A stretch of DNA of 64,000 nt from assembly GCF_004320525.1 (NCBI RefSeq), contig NZ_SIHX01000015.1, positions 1-64,000 of the forward strand. Reading direction: 5' to 3'. Source of the stretch: Arthrobacter sp. S39 (GTDB lineage: Bacteria; Actinomycetota; Actinomycetes; Actinomycetales; Micrococcaceae). The notes beneath the pieces were generated by a model. That model made no database searches. It was not told the origin of the DNA and saw only the letters and a list, made by a program, of their open reading frames with translations. Positions within the stretch are counted from its first letter, which is position 1, and every line of letters begins with the position of its first letter. Of this stretch, positions 50,857 to 61,000 are shown piece after piece. The translations under genes were made by a program, and so were the position numbers.

Positions 50857-51597
50857 ATGGGCGAAGACGGCTATGGCCATTTTCAGTTGCGCCTGCTTCA
50901 AACCTGGCAGCTCAGCCGTGATGCCGACGTCGTGCATGTCGCGGCCCGGCAGCAGCGGCTGATTACTGCCCTGGCGATTACCGGCCCCCGCCCCCGGAGC
51001 TTCCTCGTTGGCCTTCTCTGGCCGGACAAGGCTGAAGCCCGCGCCCTGGAGAGCCTGCGGGTCAGCGTGCACCTGGTGACCCGGCAACTGCCGGGCCTGC
51101 TGGTCAACGACGGCGCCGTGCTGTCGCTGAACGGCCAGGTGGAGGTGGACCTCCACCGCGTCCGGGCCGGGATCCGGACGCTGGGCCAACCAGGGCTCAA
51201 CGGAAACGTTGCCTCCTGCCTGGCCCTGCTCCGGGACGCCGAACTGCTCCCGGGCTGGTATGAGGACTGGGTGCTGTTTGAACAGGGCCGGCTGAGCCAG
51301 GAGCGGCTCCACGCGTTCAACATCATCGCCCGCGAATCCCTGGCCCGCGGTGACTATGAGACTGCCCTGGAAGCATCCCAGGCGGCCCTGGAGGTGGAGC
51401 CCCTCTACGAAAGCGCAGTTGCGCTGCTGATCCGGTCCGAAAGCCGGCAAGGCAATACCGTCGCCGCGCTGCGTGCGTTCGAGAAGTACCGGACCAAGTT
51501 GCAGGAGGAAATGGGCCTTTCGCCGTCGGAGGCCATCCTCCGGCTCGTCAACGAGGTCCGGGAGAGCCAGTCCTCACGGCCGGGCGACGCCTACTGA
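50857..51597 (+). CDS. SARP-type regulator (winged helix + BTAD)
   Basis: This 246-residue protein has the two-domain structure of short SARP activators. Residues about 5-100 form the OmpR-like winged helix (RQQRLITALAITG; FLVGLLWPDKAEARALESLRVS; DGAVLSLNGQVEVDL). Residues about 110-240 form the BTAD helical domain (LLPGWYEDWVLFEQGRL; YETALEASQAALEVEPLYESA; AALRAFEKYRTKLQEEMGL). SARPs activate transcription from promoters with heptamer direct repeats. Five such repeats lie within 9 kb on either side, upstream of the hydrolase genes. No heptamer pair is seen upstream of this gene itself. A GGGGGG precedes the ATG. Confidence 0.9.
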   Translation: MGEDGYGHFQLRLLQTWQLSRDADVVHVAARQQRLITALAITGPRPRSFLVGLLWPDKAEARALESLRVSVHLVTRQLPGLLVNDGAVLSLNGQVEVDLHRVRAGIRTLGQPGLNGNVASCLALLRDAELLPGWYEDWVLFEQGRLSQERLHAFNIIARESLARGDYETALEASQAALEVEPLYESAVALLIRSESRQGNTVAALRAFEKYRTKLQEEMGLSPSEAILRLVNEVRESQSSRPGDAY

Positions 51598-51839
51598 TTG
51601 TCGGTTCCCGGCCGGGCGAGGAGCCAGCGGCGCACAACAGCCAGGACCTCTTCAGGATCTGCGGTGGTGACCGTTGTTTGCCCGGCCTCCGGAAGCTGGG
51701 ACGTGACCCTGGCACGGAAGCCGTGCACGTGGTCCGGTTCCCACCACGTGCGGATGACCAGGGTGCCCTGGGTGTGGGACGGCGCACCGGAATCCGTGCC
51801 GTCGCCGGCGCTTCCCGGCTGTCCGTCCCCGTGTGCCAT
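51591..51839 (-). CDS. Small conserved-looking hypothetical protein
   Basis: This 82-residue protein has a polar N-terminus and a compact C-terminal part (LVIRTWWEPDHVHGFRARV, then DPEEVLAVVRRWLLA), which looks like a small alpha/beta domain. AAGGTGG precedes the ATG. It converges on the SARP gene with a 7-bp overlap. I recognise no family. No SARP-type repeat is seen upstream. Coding character and the ribosome site support a real gene. Confidence 0.6.
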   Translation of the reverse strand: MAHGDGQPGSAGDGTDSGAPSHTQGTLVIRTWWEPDHVHGFRARVTSQLPEAGQTTVTTADPEEVLAVVRRWLLARPGTDNQ

Positions 51840-51972
51840 GGCATTCCACCTTTATCCCAGCCGGTTGCCTCTGCTGGCTTGCACCCCCCGGCTGCCTTGA
51901 TGGTCCAGTACGAGAATCAGGAATCAGCGTGGTTAGGCATAAGGTTTGCTCAAGATTGGGCCCTTGGAGCTG

Positions 51973-53001
51973 CTACCAGTACATAACAGCTGTCTGGCCC
52001 GACTCGCCCGCCCAGTACAGGCGGACGCGCACCACATAGTTGCGGCCCTGGAACAGTTTCGCGCTGACGCGGGAATTCCGGTCCTCGCCGCTGTCGTCGT
52101 CGCCGGCCACAAAGCGCAGCTCGCCGTCGATCTCCTCGAAGAGCACCAGCACGGTATCCGAGGTGCCAAACGTGGCGATCTCGTACGTGCGCGAAGCCTG
52201 CGGCTGGATGGAGAAGTCCGCCTGGCCGGCCGGGGACAGCGACAGCGGAACCGACTGGAACGGCAGCAGGACGGGCACTGTGGGCTCCAGCGTCGGGAAG
52301 AACCTGCGCACCCACTCCTTGTCGGCGTCGGACAGCCCGCCCGGGGGCTTGAGGCCGGTCTTGAACCGTGCAGGCTCCGTGATCAGTCCCGCGGGGAACC
52401 AGTACTCCATCACCGAATCCGGATCCCAGGGGGACCCTTCGACTTCGCTGACGTCGATCTTCCGCAGCACGTTGTGCAGTGTCTGCTCGGGCGTCCAGTG
52501 GTTGGGGGCGCCGGTGAAGTACGCATATACCTTGGGCTCGTCCCAGACAATGCCGGCGAACGGGTTCTGGTGCTCGTGCGGCATGCCCAGCGTGTGGCCT
52601 ATCTCGTGCAGTGCGGTGGTCCGGCCGTAGTCATCGGTCAGGTCCCAGCCGAAGTTCATGGTGGGTTCGTTGGCGCTGATGCTCAGGACATCGCGCCCCA
52701 CGTAGGACCACGAGCCGTCCGCCTGGTCAAAGGCGATCCGCACTTCGGATTCGCTGCGGTCCGCCACCTCCGTGAAGACCAGCCCGATCCCCAGGTCCTT
52801 CCACTCCTTGAAGGCTTTCCGCACCGCTTCCTTCTGCGGCGCAGGGCCGTCGAGGAACCAGTAGTGCAGCACCGTGCCGTTGACCCATTTCAGCCGCAGC
52901 AGCCGTATAAGGCGGTCCCTGGCGGGGGAAAGGTCCGGCCGGAGCAGCGGCCTTGTTTGCGGCCGCACGTCACAGTGCGGCTGGGGGACGGTCTTGGTCA
53001 T
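51973..53001 (-). CDS. Astacin-like metzincin protease
   Basis: This 342-residue protease has the extended zinc motif HEIGHTLGMPHEH at 132-144 (His132, Glu133, His136, His142) and the Met-turn SVMEYWFP. The catalytic domain covers about residues 30-240. The last about 100 residues look like a PPC-type beta-sandwich (PVLLPFQSVPLSL; SRTYEIATFGTSDTVLVL). Astacin-like enzymes are normally secreted zymogens, but no signal peptide is visible (MTKTVPQPHCDVRP). It is divergent from the lipase-like gene, and both promoters carry SARP-type repeats. Confidence 0.88.
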   Translation of the reverse strand: MTKTVPQPHCDVRPQTRPLLRPDLSPARDRLIRLLRLKWVNGTVLHYWFLDGPAPQKEAVRKAFKEWKDLGIGLVFTEVADRSESEVRIAFDQADGSWSYVGRDVLSISANEPTMNFGWDLTDDYGRTTALHEIGHTLGMPHEHQNPFAGIVWDEPKVYAYFTGAPNHWTPEQTLHNVLRKIDVSEVEGSPWDPDSVMEYWFPAGLITEPARFKTGLKPPGGLSDADKEWVRRFFPTLEPTVPVLLPFQSVPLSLSPAGQADFSIQPQASRTYEIATFGTSDTVLVLFEEIDGELRFVAGDDDSGEDRNSRVSAKLFQGRNYVVRVRLYWAGESGQTAVMYW

Positions 53002-53035
53002 GGCGGGCTCCTTCGGTGCGGCGGCTCCTTGATCC

Positions 53036-53068
53036 AGTAGAGCGGCGGACCCGTTACTGCCGCGTTAT
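53036..53068 (-). promoter_or_regulatory. SARP-type operator/promoter 4 (astacin-like gene)
   Basis: On the minus strand, ATAACGC (53068-53062) and GTAACGG (53057-53051) are 11 bp apart, and TCTACT (53041-53036) follows after 9 bp. The start codon is 34 bp further down with GGAGC as ribosome site. It lies back-to-back with site 5. Confidence 0.7.
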
Positions 53069-53076
53069 CAGCGGCG

Positions 53077-53109
53077 GTAACACCGCAGTAACGCTTTGGG
53101 TGCTCTACT
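53077..53109 (+). promoter_or_regulatory. SARP-type operator/promoter 5 (lipase/giant-protein operon)
   Basis: GTAACAC (53077-53083) and GTAACGC (53088-53094) are 11 bp apart, and TCTACT (53104-53109) follows after 9 bp, the same -10-like hexamer and spacing as the divergent site 4. It precedes the operon 53178-62949. Confidence 0.72.
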
Positions 53110-53177
53110 GCCCGCACGAGTGTGCCTCCGGTCCCTGGCGGGTGCGGGGGCGCCCACTTACTGAAAGAGGCTGCGAG

Positions 53178-54764
53178 ATGGGCAATCCCGGCGACGACGG
53201 CAGGCTACCGGTCATCTACGTCCGCGGGTTCGCGGGCAACGGCTCAGCGATCAACAGTGCGGTGGACGATCCGTTCTACGGTTTCAGCCAGGGATCGGTG
53301 CACGTCCGGGCCGACAGCAGCGGCCGGGCGAAGTTCCATCAGTTCGAGTCCCCGATGCTGCGGCTGATCACTGACCACAAATACGAGGTTCCCGTCCACG
53401 GCGACCAGTGGGCTTATCTCCAGAGCGTCGACCCCGGCTCGGTGAATGCGGCCTCCGTCTGGATCCACCGGTTCTATGACGACGCCGCCGCAACGTTCTC
53501 GGAGGATCCGGAGAACTTTTCCTTCGAACGGGCAGCCGCGGATCTGTTCGAACTCATCAAGCTGGTACTGGAGAAGACCGGCGCGCCCAAGGTGTTCCTC
53601 GTGGCCCATTCCATGGGCGGCCTGATCTGCCGTTCGCTCCTGCAGCGCGTGATCCCCGAACAGCTGGCCGCGGACGGCGGCGGCGCCATCGACCCCGCCG
53701 CCGGTGCCAACTACGTGGCCCGGGTGTTCACCTATGCCACCCCGCACGGCGGCATCAGCTTCGCCGTCGGCTTTGGCCTGCTGGAGCGTATCCGCGACGC
53801 CACCGGCTTCCAGGGCGCGGACATCTTCGGGCCGGACCGGATGTATGAATACCTCACCGCGCCGGCGCTGCGGGCCCGGCGGACCCGCGAGGACTTCAGT
53901 GGAACCAGCATGCCGGACGACGGGTTCCCGGTGGATGAGCTGTTCTGCCTGGTGGGGTCCAACCCCGAGGACTACGACGTGGCTTTCGGCCTCTCGTCAA
54001 AGGCGGTGGGGGCCCGCAGCGACGGGCTGGTGCAGATCGAAAACGCCGCCGTCCGGGGTGCGCCCCTGGCCGTGGTGCACCGCAGCCACAGCGGCCGCTA
54101 CGGCATCGTCAACTCGGAAGAGGGATACCAGAACCTGCAGCGGTTCCTTTTCGGCGACCTCAAGATCGAGGTCGAGCTGATGGGGTTCACGGTAGGCCGG
54201 GACGCCCCCAGCGACATCGAATTCCAGCTTGACGTGGGCCTGGCGATCCGCGGGCTGCCAGTGCTGGTCCACGAGCAGAGCGCCGCCCACTTCTGTCCCG
54301 TGCAGATCGAGCACTGGAAGGAAGGGAACCCCATTGATACGCCCGTGCCGTTGCTGACCACCTTCCTGTCGTCGCGTGCACCCCGGCCGAGGGTCGCCGG
54401 CAAGGAGGTGCCCCGGCTGCGGCATGCGCTCAAGCTGCGGCTCATGTCCATCAAGGAACGGCAGGGCAGGTTCTTCTTCGACGACCACATGGAGCAGACC
54501 GAGGACTGGATGGATGCCCTGCTGGTGGACATCGAACCGCCCGGCCCCGACGGCGGGCTGCCCCGGGCCTGGGCCGCCTGGACAAGCACGGTTCCCTCAG
54601 CCATCAGGGACTGGAACCCCGAAGAGAAGGACTTCATCGCGGACACGGAAGCCACGCCGAGGTTCTGGCGCGGGCGCATCGGCGTCCCCGGGTTCTCCCG
54701 GGAACTGCTGGGCGCGAACGCCGGCATCCGGCTGACTGTCACGCCCCGGACGGTGTCCGCCTGA
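53178..54764 (+). CDS. Lipase-like alpha/beta hydrolase with C-terminal extension
   Basis: This 528-residue protein has an N-terminal alpha/beta-hydrolase domain of the PGAP1/lipase type. The nucleophile elbow is AHSMGG with Ser145, YVRGFAGNG is the oxyanion-region loop and YATPHGG a further lipase landmark. The His is likely in VVHRSHSGRYG. From about residue 340 an unrecognised beta-rich C-terminal domain follows. No signal peptide. The start is the ATG at 53178; the longer open frame is rejected. Its stop overlaps the start of the 1085-residue protein (TGATG), so the three genes of this operon are coupled. Confidence 0.82.
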   Translation: MGNPGDDGRLPVIYVRGFAGNGSAINSAVDDPFYGFSQGSVHVRADSSGRAKFHQFESPMLRLITDHKYEVPVHGDQWAYLQSVDPGSVNAASVWIHRFYDDAAATFSEDPENFSFERAAADLFELIKLVLEKTGAPKVFLVAHSMGGLICRSLLQRVIPEQLAADGGGAIDPAAGANYVARVFTYATPHGGISFAVGFGLLERIRDATGFQGADIFGPDRMYEYLTAPALRARRTREDFSGTSMPDDGFPVDELFCLVGSNPEDYDVAFGLSSKAVGARSDGLVQIENAAVRGAPLAVVHRSHSGRYGIVNSEEGYQNLQRFLFGDLKIEVELMGFTVGRDAPSDIEFQLDVGLAIRGLPVLVHEQSAAHFCPVQIEHWKEGNPIDTPVPLLTTFLSSRAPRPRVAGKEVPRLRHALKLRLMSIKERQGRFFFDDHMEQTEDWMDALLVDIEPPGPDGGLPRAWAAWTSTVPSAIRDWNPEEKDFIADTEATPRFWRGRIGVPGFSRELLGANAGIRLTVTPRTVSA

Positions 54765-57700
54765 TGGCGCCACGGGGTGAAGAACCACCCGTCGAGGTCC
54801 GCCTGCTGCGCACGCATGACCTCATCGACCTGCGGCTCGAGGCGCCGGGCTGCACCATCGAACCCACCGAGGGCGGTGCAGAGCTGGTTGCCGGTGCGGA
54901 TGCGTCCCTGGTGGTGCATTTTCCGCCGCAGCACGTGGGGGAGGAAGTGTGGCAGGCCGGCGCGCCGCCACCCCCTCCCGCGCAGCCACCACGCCCGTCG
55001 GATCACGTGGCGGCCGGTCGGAGCCGCCTCGTCTATGAGGTTCCCGAAGGCACCCGCATCACGTACACCCTGGAGAGCGTGCTGGAGGCCCTGCGGAGCC
55101 TCACCCTGCGGGTCTCACCGAACGCAACGCCGGCGGGCGAAGCCGGGTACCGCGGCATCCACAGGCCGGGAGACCTGGAGACGGCCATCGAGGCCCCCTA
55201 CCGCCTTATTGTCTCGCCCAGCAGGCTGGGCGCCTTCCGGCACTCCAGCACGCCGGTGGGCCCGCCAAGCCGTGCAGAACTCTGGCGCACGCACCTGACG
55301 GTCCGTACGGATACCGGAACGGACGACGGCGACACGGACCAGCGCATCGTCCGTGCCCTGTGGACCCGCGACAGTGAGCTGCCCCCGCCGGGTTTCGACC
55401 AGCCGCTCATCCCGTTCGACCGCACCGCGATCGTTGACCAGACCAGCGGCGGGGACCCCGCCAACGCCAACACGCCGCTGCTGGTCAGCAACCTGTCGCT
55501 TTCCAGCCTGGGCGCGTGGTTCGACTGGAAGCAGTCGTGGGAGTTTCCCTCGAACATCGTCGACTACCGCCACCAGGCGTTTATGGGCCGGGACGGGTAC
55601 GTCCGGGTGGCCTATCCCGGGATCCTCTTCCCGTTCGGGCACCGCTGCTTCCTGGTGAAGATCACCGAGCGCGAGGTCAAGCACCGCGACCGGCCGGTCG
55701 CCTACCTGTGGCAGCGCTGGTTCATCATCGTTCGCCAGCCCACCCGCACCTATCCGCCCGCTGACAGGGACAACCCCTTCGGCCAGGTCACGGTCAGCCC
55801 CCTGGTCACGCCCGATATCGACAAGCCGCCCGGGGACCAGCAGCCGTTTGTGCCCACCCGCAACGGGGTTCCGTTCCCGTTTACGCTGACCACCGTCGAC
55901 CGCGGAGGAGGGACACGCAGCTGGGCCGCACCGCTGGTGTTCGTCCAGGCCGGCAGGGACGGACCGCAGACCTTCATCTTCCACGCCGAGGACGCCTCCC
56001 CACGGTACTTCCCGGTGCGGCAGATCCAGGGACGCGGCCAGGCGCTCGCGGTCGCCGCGCCGGTGAAGGCCGGGGACACCTCGGTGGACGTCGCGCACCT
56101 GGTCTTCGACGGGGAGATCGACCAGGCGAACGTCACGTCGCGGCCGTTCCTGACCGAAGCGCGAGCCGTGGTGCCCTCCATGCGGCACCTGGCACCGCAG
56201 GCGCCGGCGGTCGACCTTGTGTACGCCAAGCCCTACCTCGCCGACGGCCTGCCCGCGCGGGGCCCAGACGACAAACCGGTGCCGGGGACGCCCAACGCCG
56301 GTGAGCTGGTCCTCGCCCTGAAAAGCCCGCCCGCCGCTGTCGACTTCACCACCGGCTCCGACCGGGCCGGCGGGTTCATCGCCCCCAACCTGTCCGTCAA
56401 GGGGATCTCCCGCGCCCTCGGCGCGATCGGCGAAAGCGGCAACGCGCCCTCTCCGTTCGACGCCGGCACGTTCGATCCCGCGTCGTTCCTGTCCGGTGCC
56501 ATGCCCAAACTGTTCGGCCTCTTCAGCCTGCTGGACCTGCTCAAGGTGGCCGCTTTCGACGAAGCCCCGGCGTTTGTTTCCGACGCCCTGGACGCCGTCA
56601 CCAGGCTGCTCACCGAAGCACAGCGCCTCCGGGATGCGCTGGACGACGCCGGCACGCGGCTGGCCGGCGAGGTCACGGAGGCCGCCCACGATGGCGCCAG
56701 GGCGGTCGCGCAGCACGCCAAGGACCGGCTCGACGCGCGGACCGCTGTGCTGGACGCGCGCCTCGACGCGCTGATCACCGCCGTCCGGGGCCTGCCCGGC
56801 AGCCCGGACGCCGTCAGCACCGCCGCCGTCGCCCTCGCCGGGGAACTGCAGCCGCTCCTCGACGCCATTGGCGTGCCGGGGGTTCCCGCCGCCGTCCGCT
56901 CAGCGCTGGAAAAACCGGTGCAGGCGCTGAAAACCCTCACCGGCCTCGCCAAGGACGCCGCCGGCCTGGCGCAGCTGCTGCAGGGTGCCGCTGGCGGACA
57001 GGTCACCGCGCAGCTGCGCTGGCGCCCGGCAATCAAGCCATGGGGCCTTCCGGGGGTTCCCAACATCTTCAAGCCCAGGGACGAGCACGCACTGCACGTT
57101 GACGTCGAAGTCCGGGCGTCGGCGAGTGCCCCGCCGGCAGTGGACATCGTGGCGGAGATCGTCGACTTCGACCTGAACCTGATCGGCGACGGGTCCGCGG
57201 CCCTGATGAGGCTGATGTTCCGGCGGATCGGGTTCCACGCCGGATCGGCCGGCAAGCCCGAGGTGGACGTGGTCTTCGGCGGCATCGGCTTCCTCGGGCC
57301 GCTGTCCTTCGTTGACCGGCTGCGCGAACTCATCCCGTTCGACGGGTTCTCCGACCCGCCCTACGTGGACGTCACACCGTCCGGGGTTACTGCCGGCTTC
57401 GACCTGACGCTGCCCAACGTGTCCGTCGGAGTCTTCAGCCTCGAGAACATCTCACTCGGCGCCGATGCCCGGGTCCCGTTCCTCGGCGAGGCACTGACGG
57501 TGGGATTCAACTTCTGCTCCAAGGAGGCACCGTTCCGGCTCACCGTGATGTGCATCGGCGGCGGCGGGTGGCTGGTGCTGCGGGCGTCGCCGAAGGGCCT
57601 GGTGCTCCTGGAGCTGGGGCTGGAGGCGTGCGCGTGCCTGTCGGTGGACCTGGGTGTGGCGTCCGGCTCGGTGTCCATCGCCGTCGGCGTGTACCTCCGG

Positions 57701-58021
57701 CTCGAGGCGGACAAGGGCCTGCTCGCCGCGTATTTCCGCATCCGCGGCGAGGTGGACGTGCTGGGGCTTATCAGTGCGTCGATCACCCTGGAGCTGTCGC
57801 TGGTCTACCACTTCGAGACCGGCAAGCTGATTGGCCGGGCCTCGCTGGTGGTGGAGGTGGACGTGCTGTTCTTCTCCGCCTCCGTGGAGATCTCCGTTGA
57901 ACGCAAACTGGCAGGCTCGAAGGGGGACCCCACGATGTACCAGGTGATGCCGCCCGACGCGGACGGCATGAACGCGGACTGGGCCGAGTACTGCGGCGCG
58001 TTCGCGCCCGTGCCGGCCTAA
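54764..58021 (+). CDS. Giant unknown protein A (1085 residues)
   Basis: I do not recognise a family. Residues about 1-500 look beta-rich and extended with Pro-rich loops. Residues about 590-745 are helical, with many heptad-like Ala/Leu/Asp stretches (LDAVTRLLTEAQRLRDALDD). Residues about 750-1070 are hydrophobic, Gly-rich alternating beta sequence (LTVMCIGGGGWLVLRAS; GLVLLELGLEACACLSVDLG; EVDVLFFSASVEISVE), which suggests a large beta-sheet or beta-solenoid body. There is no signal peptide and no catalytic motif. It is coupled to the lipase gene and 14 bp from protein B. A structural or delivery role is only a hypothesis. Confidence 0.75.
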   Translation: MAPRGEEPPVEVRLLRTHDLIDLRLEAPGCTIEPTEGGAELVAGADASLVVHFPPQHVGEEVWQAGAPPPPPAQPPRPSDHVAAGRSRLVYEVPEGTRITYTLESVLEALRSLTLRVSPNATPAGEAGYRGIHRPGDLETAIEAPYRLIVSPSRLGAFRHSSTPVGPPSRAELWRTHLTVRTDTGTDDGDTDQRIVRALWTRDSELPPPGFDQPLIPFDRTAIVDQTSGGDPANANTPLLVSNLSLSSLGAWFDWKQSWEFPSNIVDYRHQAFMGRDGYVRVAYPGILFPFGHRCFLVKITEREVKHRDRPVAYLWQRWFIIVRQPTRTYPPADRDNPFGQVTVSPLVTPDIDKPPGDQQPFVPTRNGVPFPFTLTTVDRGGGTRSWAAPLVFVQAGRDGPQTFIFHAEDASPRYFPVRQIQGRGQALAVAAPVKAGDTSVDVAHLVFDGEIDQANVTSRPFLTEARAVVPSMRHLAPQAPAVDLVYAKPYLADGLPARGPDDKPVPGTPNAGELVLALKSPPAAVDFTTGSDRAGGFIAPNLSVKGISRALGAIGESGNAPSPFDAGTFDPASFLSGAMPKLFGLFSLLDLLKVAAFDEAPAFVSDALDAVTRLLTEAQRLRDALDDAGTRLAGEVTEAAHDGARAVAQHAKDRLDARTAVLDARLDALITAVRGLPGSPDAVSTAAVALAGELQPLLDAIGVPGVPAAVRSALEKPVQALKTLTGLAKDAAGLAQLLQGAAGGQVTAQLRWRPAIKPWGLPGVPNIFKPRDEHALHVDVEVRASASAPPAVDIVAEIVDFDLNLIGDGSAALMRLMFRRIGFHAGSAGKPEVDVVFGGIGFLGPLSFVDRLRELIPFDGFSDPPYVDVTPSGVTAGFDLTLPNVSVGVFSLENISLGADARVPFLGEALTVGFNFCSKEAPFRLTVMCIGGGGWLVLRASPKGLVLLELGLEACACLSVDLGVASGSVSIAVGVYLRLEADKGLLAAYFRIRGEVDVLGLISASITLELSLVYHFETGKLIGRASLVVEVDVLFFSASVEISVERKLAGSKGDPTMYQVMPPDADGMNADWAEYCGAFAPVPA

Positions 58022-58035
58022 GGCAGGAGAAACCG

Positions 58036-61000
58036 ATGCCCACCACTGTCCTGGCCACCGCGCTGCCGTACTCGCTTGCGGACGACGCGCCGTTCCACCT
58101 CACCGTCTTCATCACCCACAAACTGACGGGCGGCGGTGCCCTGCTTTCCGGTTATCCGGCGGCCGCGGACTGGCCGGGCACACTGGCAGGCTGCACCCTG
58201 ACGCTGACTACCTCGCTGAATCCGGGCACGGCGTTGCCGCTGCGGGTGGTGTCCGCCGCAGACACCGGCGCCTGGGCCGCCGTCCTGCCGCCCGGCATCC
58301 CCGTTGCCACGTTCCCCACGCCCGTTCTGTCCGGCGAAACCTGGCGCACCAATCCCGCGAGCCGGATGAGCGACCACGCCGTGGACCTGCACCTCGCCGC
58401 CATCACTGCCGCGCCGGCGCTCAAGCCCGGCCTGGCGAACGACCCGGTGGCGGGCGGCCTGCTGGAAACGCTCGCCAATCTTGACGAGCGGGGCGCCTTG
58501 CGGCGGCTCCTGCGGGACGCCCCCGCACGTTCACGGCGCGCGCTGCAGGTCCCCGCGCAGCGCCTCAGGGATGCACTGGCCACGATCGGCCCGCTGACAG
58601 ACCCGGACGACGCGGATCCGGAACGCGGCCACGGCCGCGAACTCCCGCCCCTGCCGCCCTACCAGTCGGAGATCGCCGAGAACCCATCACCCGTCCAGGT
58701 ACTGCTGGACGATCCCAACGCCGACCTGCGGGTCACAAGGCGCCTCGACCGCCTCGTCGGGCAGGACCTCTCGGCCAACCCGCAGCTGCAGCTGTTGGTG
58801 GACGCCCACGCGATGCGGCGGTACTACGAACGGCCGGAACAGCCGCAGCAGGAACCACGGACCGTGCCTGATCCGGACGCGCCGCCCACGCCGCGTCCGG
58901 ACCGGCCGCAGCACGACTTCCACGCCAAGGCCGCGTCCTTCGGTTCCACGCCCGCGCTCCTGCGCCGGCTCGGCCTCGCTATCGATGTGGTGCTCGACGG
59001 CGTGGATGCCGCCGGTGCGCGGACCGCCCTGGCTGGTGCCACCTGGGTCAGTGTCGCCATTTCGACGCCGGATGCCGACGTCGAGGTGCTCCCGCCGCGG
59101 CGCACGTCGGTGCTGGTGGAGGGCCCGGTGTTCGCGGCCAGGTCCAGCAATGCCTGGGTGGGCGGCGCGCTGCCGCTGGGTGATGACGACTGGGTGGTGC
59201 TCGACGCGGACCCGGACGCATCCGGGCTCAAACTCGACCAGCATGTCCGCAACCTCGCCCGCCAGTACGCGGGCGAGGCCAATGGCGACCCCGCCACGTC
59301 CGCGCCCGGCACCCTGCGCGCCACCGGCTTCGCCCTGGCGCGCCGCAACCGGGCCGCCCAGCTGCGTGCCCGCGTGCAGCAGGCCGAGCAGCTGGCCGCG
59401 GACGACGGCAGCCGCGAGCTGCTCCTGGATGACGTTGTCCGCGGCATCCGGGTGGAGGTTTGGGACGACGCCACAAGGCAGTGGCACAGCCTGCACCGCC
59501 GCCGTGTCACGGTGACCGGGCAGCCCGGCGGCGTGCCCGTCCTGGCGGACGCAGCCGACACCGGCTTCCTCCAGCTCTCCGCGCTCAACCGGGCCCCGGG
59601 CGATACCACCAACGGGTACTACCTGCACGAGGTGGTGGCCGGCTGGGACGGCTGGAGCCTGTCCGCCCCGCGGCCCGGCCTGACCATCGTGCACGTGGAA
59701 CCGCCCGGGCCCGACGGCGCCACGGAAGCCGTCGTCGACACCCCGCCCGATGTGCCAATCGACGGCGCACACATCACCACCAGGGTGGAACCGGGATCGC
59801 TCCCGCGGCTGCGGTACGGCACGTCCTACAGCTTCCGGGTCCTCGCCGTCGACCTGGCCGGCAACTCCGTTCCCCAGGTGGCGCCCCACCACCGGATGCC
59901 GCCGGATGCTCCCGGCGAGGCAGCAGTCAGCGAGGCAGCTGTTGCCGCCGCCCGTACCCACCTTGACCGGCTGCGGAATTCCTACGGTGCGCGCGACCGT
60001 GCCGGGGTGGCGGCGGCCCGCCGCGACGCCGTCGTCGGGCATTTGCGAGCCGCCGGGCAGACAGCCGACGGAGCCGCGCCGGAAAAAGCCCTGCCTGCTG
60101 AGCTGTTGTCAGGCGACCCGGACATCGATGCCACACTGGCGGGCCTCGTGGCCCAGGCCTCAGCTCCCGAGGGGGCGGCGCCGGCACAGCGCATGCTTGA
60201 CGACGTTGAAGCGGCCTCGCGCATCCTCGCGGAATCCAATGACACACTCCGTGTCCGGCCGCAGCTGCGCGTCGACCCCGCCGACTTTGCCCGCCTGGCG
60301 CGGAACGATGACCTGGAACTGCCGGAGGAACTTCGGCTGGCCGCCCGGCCCGCCGTCACCGCTCCCCGGCCCTACCTTCGGTGGGAACCGGTTCCGGCTC
60401 CTGCCCTCGTGGCCCGCCAGGCGCTGGGAACGGGGGAGCAGCCGGCCCACCTGGTGGTCCGGAGCGGTCTGCCGCCCGGTGAGGGACTTCCGGGCGGGGA
60501 CCCGGATGCGCGGCCCGCCGCCGAGCGGCACATCGCCCCGCCGAAGGCCACCCAGCTGGAGGCCGAGGCCGCCGGGTATTTCGACGCCGCGATCGGCACG
60601 GGCAACGCCGCCGAGATCCGCCGGCAATACGCGGTGGCCCTCGCCGAACGGGGGACCCTGCTGGACCAGTTCGTGCCAAGCCTCACCGATCCCAGGACCA
60701 CGGACGAGCAAAACGGAATCGCCCTCGTGGACCGGCCCGGGGCGGACACCGGGTCGGCGCACCGGGCCACCCTGGCTGACATCACTGCCGACCGCGGGCG
60801 GCCCATCGGTGAGGGCCAGTACGTGGTGCACCACACCGACGCGCTGCGGCTGCCCTACCTGCCGGACCCCTTTGCCACCGGTGTCTCGCTGGTGTTCTAT
60901 GAGGCGGGCGCGCTGCATGGCCTTCGTGAGCCCCGGGCGCTGCAGTCCGTCACGGTTCCCTACCCGGGATCGTGGCCCGCGCTGCAGCCGCTGCGGCTCG

